Below, piece after piece: positions 17,383-23,214 of a DNA stretch of 33,646 bases (position 1 is the stretch's first letter; each line of letters begins with the position of its first letter). The DNA comes from Clostridia bacterium (GTDB lineage: Bacteria > Bacillota > Clostridia > Lachnospirales > Lachnospiraceae), in contig SAAH01000038.1 of assembly GCA_009929525.1 (NCBI GenBank), positions 1-33,646 of the forward strand, read 5' to 3'. Made by a program: the position numbers and the translations under genes. The notes beneath the pieces were generated by a model, which saw only the letters and a list, made by a program, of their open reading frames with translations, had not been told where the DNA came from and did not search any database.

Positions 17383-17921
17383 AATTGATATTCCTTTATA
17401 ATTTTTTCATCAAATGTTTTTATTGTGAACAGGTTATTTTCTAATATGGCATAGGTTGGAGGATTTCCTTCCTTTGGGATAGAAACCGAACCGGGGTTCA
17501 GCATGGTGATCCCATTGATTTTTTCTGCACGAAGTACGTGGGTATGTCCATGCATAAAAACATCTCCTGCTTTAAGCGGCGGCATATTCTCCTCATTATA
17601 TACATGTCCATGACTGCAATAGATTGTTTTTCCATCAATCTCAAAAAATCCGTAATCAGCCATCACCGGAAATTCAAGGACCATCTGATCCACCTCAGCA
17701 TCACAGTTTCCTCTGACATTATATATACTTTCTTTCAGTGCATTCAGCATACCTATCACTTCTTTTGGGGCATAATCCTTAGGAAGATCATTTCGAGGTC
17801 CATGATAAAGCAGATCGCCCAACAATATCAATTTGTACGCACTTTCTTTCTCAAATGCATCCACCATCTTTTTACAGTAATATGCCGATCCGTGGATATC
17901 AGATGCAATCATATATTTCAT
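17379..17921 (-). CDS. YfcE family metallophosphoesterase
   Basis: A 180-aa calcineurin-like phosphodiesterase. Metal-binding motifs are ASDIHGS (5-11), LLGDLLYHGPRN, VRGNCD, YCSHGHVY and MHGHTH, followed by NPGSVSIPK. The frame opens at 17939, but AAGGAG lies eight bases before the ATG at 17921. It is diverged from the 161-aa homologue at 12088-12573, longer by an insertion after the second metal motif (LLYHGPRNDLPKDY), which is the classical YfcE arrangement. It overlaps the methyltransferase start by 4 bases, so it is coupled. Physiological substrate unknown. Confidence 0.93.
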   Translation of the reverse strand: MKYMIASDIHGSAYYCKKMVDAFEKESAYKLILLGDLLYHGPRNDLPKDYAPKEVIGMLNALKESIYNVRGNCDAEVDQMVLEFPVMADYGFFEIDGKTIYCSHGHVYNEENMPPLKAGDVFMHGHTHVLRAEKINGITMLNPGSVSIPKEGNPPTYAILENNLFTIKTFDEKIIKEYQL

Positions 17922-17965
17922 TAAGTTATCTCCTTTCATAACTCACATATCATTTCACTATGTAA

Positions 17966-17983
17966 CGGGCGGTTTCCCGCCCG
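17966..17983. repeat. G/C-rich hairpin in the phosphoesterase leader
   Basis: Perfect 7-bp arms CGGGCGG/CCGCCCG with a 4-nt loop, in otherwise A/T-rich DNA, about 45 bases upstream of the phosphoesterase ATG and 100 past the rhodanese stop. No T-tract follows on either strand, so it is not a clear terminator. Confidence 0.55.
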
Positions 17984-18084
17984 GACATACTTCATGCCTT
18001 TTGCCATATTTTTCCATACTGTTTGCTCCATTCTTAACAACACGCTTCATGGCAGAACAAACTGTAACCTATATTCTACTATGA

Positions 18085-18396
18085 TTAACGAGAAAACACA
18101 AGATTCCTTCCGCGATATTCCAAAATACCTCCTGCCACAGAAGTCACCCGGTATCCCTGTCTCCATAATTTTCTTGCCGCCGCCAGGCTGGTCGCACCAC
18201 GCTCACAATACACAATAATTTCTTTTTTTCCGGGAAGATTCCATTTCACCTCTTCCTCATAGGGAATATTTATCGCATATCGGATGTGTGAGATTTGGTA
18301 CTCCTCTTTCGGTCTTACGTCCACAATAACCACATCCGGATATCGTTCCACAAAATCATCTAATTCCCGTACAGAAGCCAAACGAAATCGTTCCAT
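18085..18396 (-). CDS. Single-domain rhodanese-like protein
   Basis: A 103-aa rhodanese domain, a sulfur carrier or sulfurtransferase fold. VVIVDVRPKEEYQISHI (22-38) is the CH2-like N-terminal motif. The active-site loop is VYCERGATS with catalytic Cys64 (C-E-R-G-A-T), typical of small GlpE/PspE-like proteins, followed by a GYRVTSVAGGILEY C-terminal strand. The frame is open to 18564, but that extension contains the upstream terminator hairpin. AAGGAG nine bases before 18396 supports the short form. Sulfur donor and acceptor cannot be inferred. Confidence 0.9.
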   Translation of the reverse strand: MERFRLASVRELDDFVERYPDVVIVDVRPKEEYQISHIRYAINIPYEEEVKWNLPGKKEIIVYCERGATSLAAARKLWRQGYRVTSVAGGILEYRGRNLVFSR

Positions 18397-18421
18397 GAGC
18401 AACAACTCCTTTTTTCTTATC

Positions 18422-18448
18422 TTATGCGAAATTGTCATAACTGCGCAC
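18422..18448 (-). other. Possible 8-codon leader ORF before the rhodanese gene
   Basis: A strong Shine-Dalgarno AGGAGG (18458-18463) is followed after 9 bases by GTG and an 8-codon frame MRSYDNFA ending in TAA. It is out of frame with the rhodanese gene, which has its own ribosome binding site 26 bases further on. The only other start near the Shine-Dalgarno, an in-frame ATG at 18456, is too close to it. Could be a regulatory leader peptide; no conservation data. Confidence 0.35.
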
Positions 18449-18538
18449 TGATGCATTCCTCCTGTATCTAACTTTGTCCTATATAAGAAATAATCCGGCT
18501 TGGCCGCAGTGCAACCATTTTCTATGCTACGAAAAGAA

Positions 18539-18561
18539 GCAGACGGCTCTATGCCGTCTGC
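18539..18561 (-). terminator. Terminator of the Asn-rich protein gene
   Basis: Perfect 9-bp G/C-rich stem (18539-18547 with 18553-18561), 5-nt loop, followed on the minus strand by TTCTTTTC. It lies 30 bases past the Asn-rich gene stop. Confidence 0.82.
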
Positions 18562-18591
18562 CACTTACATCAAATGTCAGCTGTCTGAAAA

Positions 18592-18930
18592 TTAATATCT
18601 GCTGCCATATTCATCCGTTGAATCAAGTTCTGATGAATAATTGCTTTTATTTTTTGAACGTGATGATCCGTAAGACTGGGAATTATTGTTGTTGCTGTTA
18701 TTATTGTTGTTATTATTGTTGTTATTGCTGCTGTAATTATTGTTGTTCTCATTTTTAGAAGACTGAGAGTTGTTATTCTCATTTCTGGATGACTGAGAAT
18801 TGGAGCTGCTGTTGTTATTATTGTTGCTGTTGGAATTGTTATTGTTGTTGCTGTTGGAATTATTATTGCTGTTGTTATTGCTGTTTGAATTGTTATTCTC
18901 GTTTACTCCACTGCTGTAATTTTTTGACAT
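18592..18930 (-). CDS. Asn/Ser-rich low-complexity protein, probable forespore gene
   Basis: A 112-aa protein of which 50 residues are Asn and 32 Ser (73% together), arranged as runs of N broken by S, with no predicted fold, signal peptide or membrane helix. The ends are less repetitive: MSKNYSSGVNE and a C-terminus SELDSTDEYGSRY. It is a real gene by its expression signals: AGGAGG seven bases before the ATG, a sporulation-type promoter at 19002-19031 matching the sigma-G consensus, and a terminator at 18539-18561. Its codons are mainly AAT/AAC and AGC/TCC in imperfect trinucleotide runs, so length may vary between strains. The promoter suggests a late forespore product such as a spore core or coat-associated filler. 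I know no characterised function for such proteins. Confidence 0.82.
   Translation of the reverse strand: MSKNYSSGVNENNNSNSNNNSNNNSNSNNNNNSNSNNNNNSSSNSQSSRNENNNSQSSKNENNNNYSSNNNNNNNNNNSNNNNSQSYGSSRSKNKSNYSSELDSTDEYGSRY
18655..18905. repeat. Imperfect AAC/AAT (GTT/ATT) trinucleotide tract
   Basis: On the plus strand the DNA is an irregular run of GTT, ATT, GCT and GAA triplets encoding the poly-Asn/Ser region on the other strand. It has few long pure runs, so it is a degenerate rather than perfect microsatellite. Confidence 0.75.
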
Positions 18931-19001
18931 TGTAGTTCCTCCTGTAATTTCTTTAATGTGGTAAATCCCATCCAGAAATATTCTGAATTTGTTTACAGAA
19001 C

Positions 19002-19031
19002 TAGTATGTCAAATTTATATGAGTTTATTCA
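19002..19031 (-). promoter_or_regulatory. Sigma-G-type sporulation promoter of the Asn-rich gene
   Basis: Minus strand TGAATA (19026-19031), 17-base spacer, CATACTA (19002-19008). This equals the B. subtilis sigma-G consensus at every position. A TTGACA hexamer inside the spacer has no matching sigma-A -10 at the right distance. Predicted start near 18995, leader of about 65 nt. Confidence 0.75.
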
Positions 19032-19039
19032 TTTCTTTG

Positions 19040-19068
19040 TTGCAATTTTTTATCAATTGTATTATAAT
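19040..19068 (+). promoter_or_regulatory. Plus-strand sigma-A promoter of a candidate small RNA
   Basis: TTGCAA (19040-19045), 17-base spacer, perfect TATAAT (19063-19068). It points away from the Asn-rich gene and into a stretch with no plus-strand ORF. Confidence 0.85.
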
Positions 19069-19074
19069 CAAATT

Positions 19075-19186
19075 TGTAAAAAAAATTTACCCTTCAAAAA
19101 ATTTTTTTTACAATTAATAACCCCTTATTAATTATTTATACTCCCCTCGAAAGGCCAGTAGCTCCCCTACTGGCCTTTCTTTTTTT
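19075..19186 (+). ncRNA. Candidate small RNA with C-rich unpaired segments
   Basis: A predicted transcript of about 112 nt between the promoter at 19040-19068 and the terminator at 19149-19186. It folds as three hairpins. The first is a 15-bp A/U stem (19074-19088 with 19099-19113), loop ACCCTTCAAA. The second is a 7- to 9-bp A/U stem (19114-19120 with 19125-19131), loop CCCC. A single-stranded linker with ACTCCCCTC (19139-19148) follows, then the 13-bp terminator stem with loop CTCCC. C-runs sit in every unpaired segment and almost nowhere else. No ORF with a ribosome binding site is present. The design resembles Firmicutes sRNAs such as RsaE/RoxS that bind Shine-Dalgarno regions through UCCC motifs; relationship is by analogy only. 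Confidence 0.72.
19149..19186 (+). terminator. Strong plus-strand intrinsic terminator
   Basis: Thirteen-bp perfect stem (19149-19161 with 19167-19179), 5-nt loop CTCCC, then seven T residues (19180-19186). On the minus strand the stem is followed by GAGGGGAG, so it does not serve the minus-strand gene that ends at 19214. Confidence 0.92.
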
Positions 19187-19213
19187 GTATTATCTTTTCT
19201 CATTCTCATATCC

Positions 19214-19675
19214 CTACTTCTGTTTTACATATGCAATGACCATCATGATCACCAAAAGTGGAATCAAAATAGGAAGTAAAATTGATATTACAGATCCTAC
19301 AAACCACAGGATGACAGCTACCACCAAAACCACAATGACAGCCGCCAAAAGGCATCCGCCGCGGACCTGAGTATGTATACTCTTCATTTCCATTCCCGGA
19401 TCATTCCAGCTTCCATTTTCTCCCTCTCCGATATCTGGTGTCTCATCATATATCACTGTATTCGTTCTTGTATCTTCACCACCTGCTGACATGATTGTCT
19501 TTGCGATCAAAAGAGGATCTCCCAATTCTTCTATCACTTGTTTCTCCGAATAGCCCTGATTTGTCCTCTCTGAGATATAATTTTCATAGTAGTGGATATT
19601 TTCTTCAACTTTTTCATAAGTCAATGTTTCCGCAAGGCGCTGCCTTAATACCTCTAAAAATTCTGTCTTATCCAT
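19214..19675 (-). CDS. HAAS/DUF1700-like membrane protein
   Basis: A 153-aa protein. The N-terminal helical bundle MDKTEFLEVLRQRLAETL...YYENYISE and YSEKQVIEELGDPLLIAKTI is the HAAS/DUF1700 module found in many Firmicutes membrane-stress proteins. A polar linker (about 65-105) follows, then two adjacent hydrophobic segments (about 107-128 and 130-148) and a short basic tail. Most DUF1700 proteins sit next to a PadR-type regulator; none is present here. The frame is open to 19777, inside capA; 19675 is preferred because the product then begins at the conserved module, with a weak GGTGAT ribosome binding site. It starts 10 bases after the capA stop, so it is probably coexpressed. Confidence 0.78.
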   Translation of the reverse strand: MDKTEFLEVLRQRLAETLTYEKVEENIHYYENYISERTNQGYSEKQVIEELGDPLLIAKTIMSAGGEDTRTNTVIYDETPDIGEGENGSWNDPGMEMKSIHTQVRGGCLLAAVIVVLVVAVILWFVGSVISILLPILIPLLVIMMVIAYVKQK

Positions 19676-19685
19676 CGTATCACCA

Positions 19686-21011
19686 TCATCCATTCGAAAG
19701 TCCATTACTAAATTCCTGTATCTTTTGCATAACCCGTTCACTCTCTGCACCTTCCAGCGGTGTAGGCTGGTAATCATTATATTGCTGTACAGATGACAGT
19801 GAACACGGAATGATGTTTGTTACATCATCCTGTACTAAAGTTCCATTTTCGAAGGAAAATGTCTGCTGGAAAATCATCGTATCTTTGTCATCCGGATTAC
19901 GATTTCCTCCAAAACAGAAATTACCCAGGCTATACACGATATTTTTTCCATTATATTTTTCGATTCCCTGCAACACATGCGGATGATGTCCCAACACCAG
20001 ATCTGCTCCATTATCTATAGCAGCATGGGCCAGCGTCTTTTGAATATCATCCGGATAGTTGGATTTTTCTGTGCCCCAATGGAAACTTACGATCACAACC
20101 TGTGCTCCCTGTGCTTTCACACTGGCTATGTTGTCGATCAGCTGCTGCTGACGTTCCAATCCATCTGCCAGCACATAGATACCCACCAGACCTATCTTGA
20201 TGCCTTTTGACTCTACAACTGCGGTTCTGTCAAAGCCAAAAGTCGTTACCCCTGCTTCTTCCAGATGCTGTATGGTATCCGTATAGCTCTGTTCTCCATA
20301 ATCCTTGCTGTGATTGTTGGCAAGATTAGCCGCCTCTACGCTTCCCGAAGTCAGTACCTGCGTGTACTTAGGGTCTCCTTTGAATGCATATGTCTTATCC
20401 TGGCGTTCATCCGACTCTGTCAAAGTTCCTTCCATATTAACGATCGTAAGATCGTCCGCTGAAAAAATATCTTTTACATTCTGAAGAAAATATCCGTAAT
20501 CTTTTTTAACAATATAAAATGCATCAAAGTTACTGCTCGTATCAAAACTCACATCCGTACCCAAAGTACAGTCCCCCGCTGCACTGATCGTAAGCTTAAC
20601 AGCTTCAACCGGCGACATGCTTGTAACCTGCTCTCCATCTGTACCTTCCGCACTTTCTTCTCCCGGTGTGGACGGTTGAGTTCCTGCATTCTCTGCACCT
20701 GCTGCATCACCGTCTGTATTCTGTCCATCTCCCGTTGAAGCATCCGCTGTTACCTGTGCATTTGCCTGCTTTGTGCCGCTTGATCCCGAGGCAAATATCT
20801 TTGTCAGTACTACCGCCCCTATCATCAGCAGCAGAAAAATAGCCAGAGTAATGGCTCCTATCTGAAAAACCACGATTTTTCTCCGATAGCTCATCTTCTT
20901 TTTTCTTTTTGGTTCGATCGTACGCTTGCTTTCCGTACGTCTGCTTGTGGCAGGCTTATTTCCAACGCCCTTATTTCCCGTACCTTTTTTTACGTTTTTC
21001 TTTTGCTCCAT
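19686..21011 (-). CDS. CapA family (PGA_cap) metallophosphoesterase-like membrane protein
   Basis: A 441-aa protein. A basic cytoplasmic N-terminus rich in Lys/Arg (1-47) precedes one membrane anchor (about 48-70). A low-complexity Thr/Asp/Gly/Glu linker (75-130) leads to an extracytoplasmic PGA_cap domain. Motifs are AAGDCTLG, IVNMEGTL, NLANNHSKDYG, VSFHWGTEKSNYP, GHHPHVLQG and VYSLGNF, covering the family's metal-binding positions. CapA proteins take part in poly-gamma-glutamate capsule formation in Bacillus, but most clostridial members stand alone, as here (no capB or capC nearby), and their substrate is unknown. It has its own promoter at 21138-21166 and a leader of about 120 nt. Confidence 0.92.
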   Translation of the reverse strand: MEQKKNVKKGTGNKGVGNKPATSRRTESKRTIEPKRKKKMSYRRKIVVFQIGAITLAIFLLLMIGAVVLTKIFASGSSGTKQANAQVTADASTGDGQNTDGDAAGAENAGTQPSTPGEESAEGTDGEQVTSMSPVEAVKLTISAAGDCTLGTDVSFDTSSNFDAFYIVKKDYGYFLQNVKDIFSADDLTIVNMEGTLTESDERQDKTYAFKGDPKYTQVLTSGSVEAANLANNHSKDYGEQSYTDTIQHLEEAGVTTFGFDRTAVVESKGIKIGLVGIYVLADGLERQQQLIDNIASVKAQGAQVVIVSFHWGTEKSNYPDDIQKTLAHAAIDNGADLVLGHHPHVLQGIEKYNGKNIVYSLGNFCFGGNRNPDDKDTMIFQQTFSFENGTLVQDDVTNIIPCSLSSVQQYNDYQPTPLEGAESERVMQKIQEFSNGLSNG

Positions 21012-21137
21012 ATATATACATCCCCACTATATTCTACATTTCATTTTTATTTTAAAATCAAACTCCAGCTTATCCATTTCATAAACAAGCTGTGTCCTGT
21101 AATCTTATCTTTCAAAATCATAGATTCTATCTTCTTT

Positions 21138-21166
21138 ATGATACCTGCTTTTCAAAAAAACTGCAA
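21138..21166 (-). promoter_or_regulatory. Promoter of capA-HAAS genes
   Basis: Minus strand -35 TTGCAG (21161-21166), 17-base spacer, -10 TATCAT (21138-21143). The 308-base gap 21012-21319 holds this promoter, its leader and the inverted repeat at 21255-21316, and nothing else I can support. Confidence 0.72.
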
Positions 21167-21254
21167 GTAGGGCAAACACATTTCCCATATCCATTTGTTT
21201 ACAATTTTCTTTCAGAGTATTAAGTTCTTATGAATACGCAATAGTAAGAAAGAC

Positions 21255-21316
21255 CAATTCCCATATGGAAAATCTGCCTGCAGCACATTTTTCACACAAG
21301 AATGGTCTTTTTTATT
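21255..21316. terminator. Large-loop terminator after the PhoR-associated small gene
   Basis: Arms AAAGACCA(A)TTC and GAATGGTCTTT, with one bulged A, close a loop of about 40 nt. T-runs follow on both strands: six T on the plus strand, a weaker TCTTTCTTAC on the minus strand. Most simply it ends the minus-strand phosphate operon. Confidence 0.5.
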
Positions 21317-21319
21317 TGC

Positions 21320-21538
21320 TTACCATATTTTTGTTATCTCATTTTCCTGTATTCCGTATTGTGACAAAAATGAATGACGATCATTCTCATCACGCAGGAC
21401 CATAACTTCTTCAAACTTTCCAGTATCAATCTCCTGAAATCCTGCTACTTGCTCTCCCGTACAGATACTGCACCGGATAGCCGGCCGTTTCTTTGTCCGA
21501 TCAAAGGACTCTTCAGCCTTTTTTCGCCTTCCAAACAT
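21320..21538 (-). CDS. Small CxxC protein coupled to the PhoR-like kinase
   Basis: A 72-aa cytoplasmic protein. A basic N-terminus FGRRKKAEESFDRTKKRP leads to a single CxxC motif, RCSICTGEQVAGF (22-34), then an acidic half ending EITKIW. No signal peptide or membrane segment. Its ATG shares one base with the kinase stop (TAATG), so it is almost surely translated with it. Two cysteines alone are not a full zinc finger; dimeric metal binding or a redox role is possible. I recognise no characterised family. The position at the 3' end of an nptA-phoP-phoR operon suggests a link to phosphate response. Confidence 0.8.
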   Translation of the reverse strand: MFGRRKKAEESFDRTKKRPAIRCSICTGEQVAGFQEIDTGKFEEVMVLRDENDRHSFLSQYGIQENEITKIW

Positions 21539-23214
21539 TACATCGCCTCTTCCATAGGAAATTCCAAAGTTATCTTTGTTCCTTCTCCTGGCTTGCTTTC
21601 TGTGTGGATCATAGCCTGATGCATCAAAGCTCCATGCTTAACAATGGAAAGTCCAAGACCAGTACCTCCAGTCTGACGGGAATGACTCTTGTCTACCCGA
21701 TAAAACCGCTCATAGACTCGTTCCTGTTCCTCTGTTTCGATTCCTATGCCGCTGTCTTCCACCTGCCAAAAAATATTGTCATACGTTGTCCACATTCTTA
21801 CTTTGAGCCAGCCATGATCTACGTTATATTTGATTCCATTGTCCATCAGATTAAAGAGCATCTCATATAGTATCTGCCGTACTCCCTGTATCGTTACCGA
21901 TTCTCCTTCAACCGAAACCGAAACATCCTTTTTATCTGCTGCATGTTCCAGATTGCCAACGATATCCTGCGTCAGTTCATAAAGATCAACTTCTTCTTTC
22001 GGCATATCCGGTCCGCCTTCTTCCAGCTTGGAAAGCTGAATGATATCCTGCACCAGAGCTGTCAGCCGATTAGCTTCCTGATGGATCCTTCCTGCAAACT
22101 CCGGTACATCCTGAGGCTGTACCATGCCATTTTCAATCAATTCTGCGTATCCGGAGATTGACATCAATGGAGTTTTTAATTCATGAGACACATTTGCTGA
22201 AAATTCACGCCGCATCTGTTCTGCAGCCTTTTTTTCTGTAATATCCCAGATAAGGATCACAGCACCATAGGGCTTTCCGGACACTTTGACCGGATTCGCC
22301 AAAAGCTGGTAGGTCCTTCCTCGCTGATTCAGCACAGTTTCATTATGTTCTCCCGCCAGAGCCTGATCAAGTGCACTTCTCAGCTCCTGGTTGCGGCTTA
22401 CCCGACTTATCGGCTTTCTGATACAGTCGCTTGCCCTTACCTGAAACAGTGCCTGAGCCGCCTTATTGATCGACAGTACTTCCGACTGGCTTACGATCAC
22501 CAAACCATCTTTCATATTCTCAGTAATAGCAAGATACTCCTCGTGTCTCTCCTTCAGTTCCTGTACCTGTGACACAATCTGTTTGTTCTGTTCATGAACA
22601 CGCAAAAGCAGTGGACGAAGTTCTTCATACTCCACATGGCGCAGCGGATGTTCGAGATCCAGTTCATTTATAGGATCGATCAATTTCTTAGTTTGATGCT
22701 GAACAACGAAAAATGCAACAATAATGATTCCGATAACAAGCAGTCCCATAAGCGTAATGCTCGACTGTAAAGAAGTCAGGACAGAATCCGTCGTTCTTGC
22801 AATTCTGATGACTTTACCGTCATTCAATGCCAATGCATAGTAATAGGTCTGTTTATCCAATGTATCCGAATATCTGAGCATTTCTCCCGAACCCTTTTCT
22901 CGGGCTTCCACAATCTCAGGTCTGTCATTATGGTTCTCCATGCCCCCAATATCTTCCATAGAATCGAATAGGACAGCCCCATCCACATCTATCAGGGTCA
23001 CCCTGCTGGTCAGGGCTGCATTTCCTTCCACATGTTCCAGATATTCTCCCTCTGAATCTTCCATGGCCATCCCGACATACTGTGCCTCTTCCCTGACACT
23101 TTCTTCCATATATCCGCTAAACTTATCGTACATGAACAAGCTCACAACCAGAAAACTAATCAAAACAGAAGTGATAAGAAGAATACCTGTCTGATTTAAG
23201 ATTTTCTGTTTCAT
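21538..23214 (-). CDS. phoR: PhoR-like sensor histidine kinase
   Basis: A 558-aa membrane histidine kinase. TM1 (8-28), an extracytoplasmic sensor domain (30-150) and TM2 (152-171) are followed by a HAMP-like linker and a PAS domain (about 225-330). The dimerisation/phosphoacceptor helix is FSANVSHELKTPL (phosphorylated His344), and the HATPase_c domain has NLMDNGIKYN, VEDSGIGI and GGTGLGLSIVKH. The double-TM plus PAS layout is that of PhoR/WalK-type kinases. Association with a Na+/Pi symporter gene and a PhoP-like regulator argues for phosphate sensing. It overlaps the regulator gene by 4 bases (ATGA). Confidence 0.88.
   Translation of the reverse strand: MKQKILNQTGILLITSVLISFLVVSLFMYDKFSGYMEESVREEAQYVGMAMEDSEGEYLEHVEGNAALTSRVTLIDVDGAVLFDSMEDIGGMENHNDRPEIVEAREKGSGEMLRYSDTLDKQTYYYALALNDGKVIRIARTTDSVLTSLQSSITLMGLLVIGIIIVAFFVVQHQTKKLIDPINELDLEHPLRHVEYEELRPLLLRVHEQNKQIVSQVQELKERHEEYLAITENMKDGLVIVSQSEVLSINKAAQALFQVRASDCIRKPISRVSRNQELRSALDQALAGEHNETVLNQRGRTYQLLANPVKVSGKPYGAVILIWDITEKKAAEQMRREFSANVSHELKTPLMSISGYAELIENGMVQPQDVPEFAGRIHQEANRLTALVQDIIQLSKLEEGGPDMPKEEVDLYELTQDIVGNLEHAADKKDVSVSVEGESVTIQGVRQILYEMLFNLMDNGIKYNVDHGWLKVRMWTTYDNIFWQVEDSGIGIETEEQERVYERFYRVDKSHSRQTGGTGLGLSIVKHGALMHQAMIHTESKPGEGTKITLEFPMEEAM

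Noticed and set aside
18397-18564. 56-codon N-terminal extension of the rhodanese gene
   Set aside because: It starts inside the terminator hairpin of the upstream gene and has no ribosome binding site; the short form has AAGGAG.
18474-18758. Plus-strand frame encoding a poly-Cys/Tyr protein opposite the Asn-rich gene
   Set aside because: A mirror of the triplet repeat on the other strand, without a ribosome binding site. The minus-strand frame has a perfect Shine-Dalgarno, promoter and terminator.
18655-18905. Possible CRISPR-like or tandem repeat array
   Set aside because: The repeats are irregular triplets in a coding frame, with no conserved repeat-spacer periodicity.
19009-19014. TTGACA as a sigma-A -35 for the Asn-rich gene
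   Set aside because: At 16-18 bases downstream there is no TATAAT-like element; the overlapping sigma-G match is complete.
19149-19186. Hairpin as terminator of the minus-strand HAAS gene
   Set aside because: The T-tract is only on the plus strand; on the minus strand the stem is followed by GAGGGGAG.
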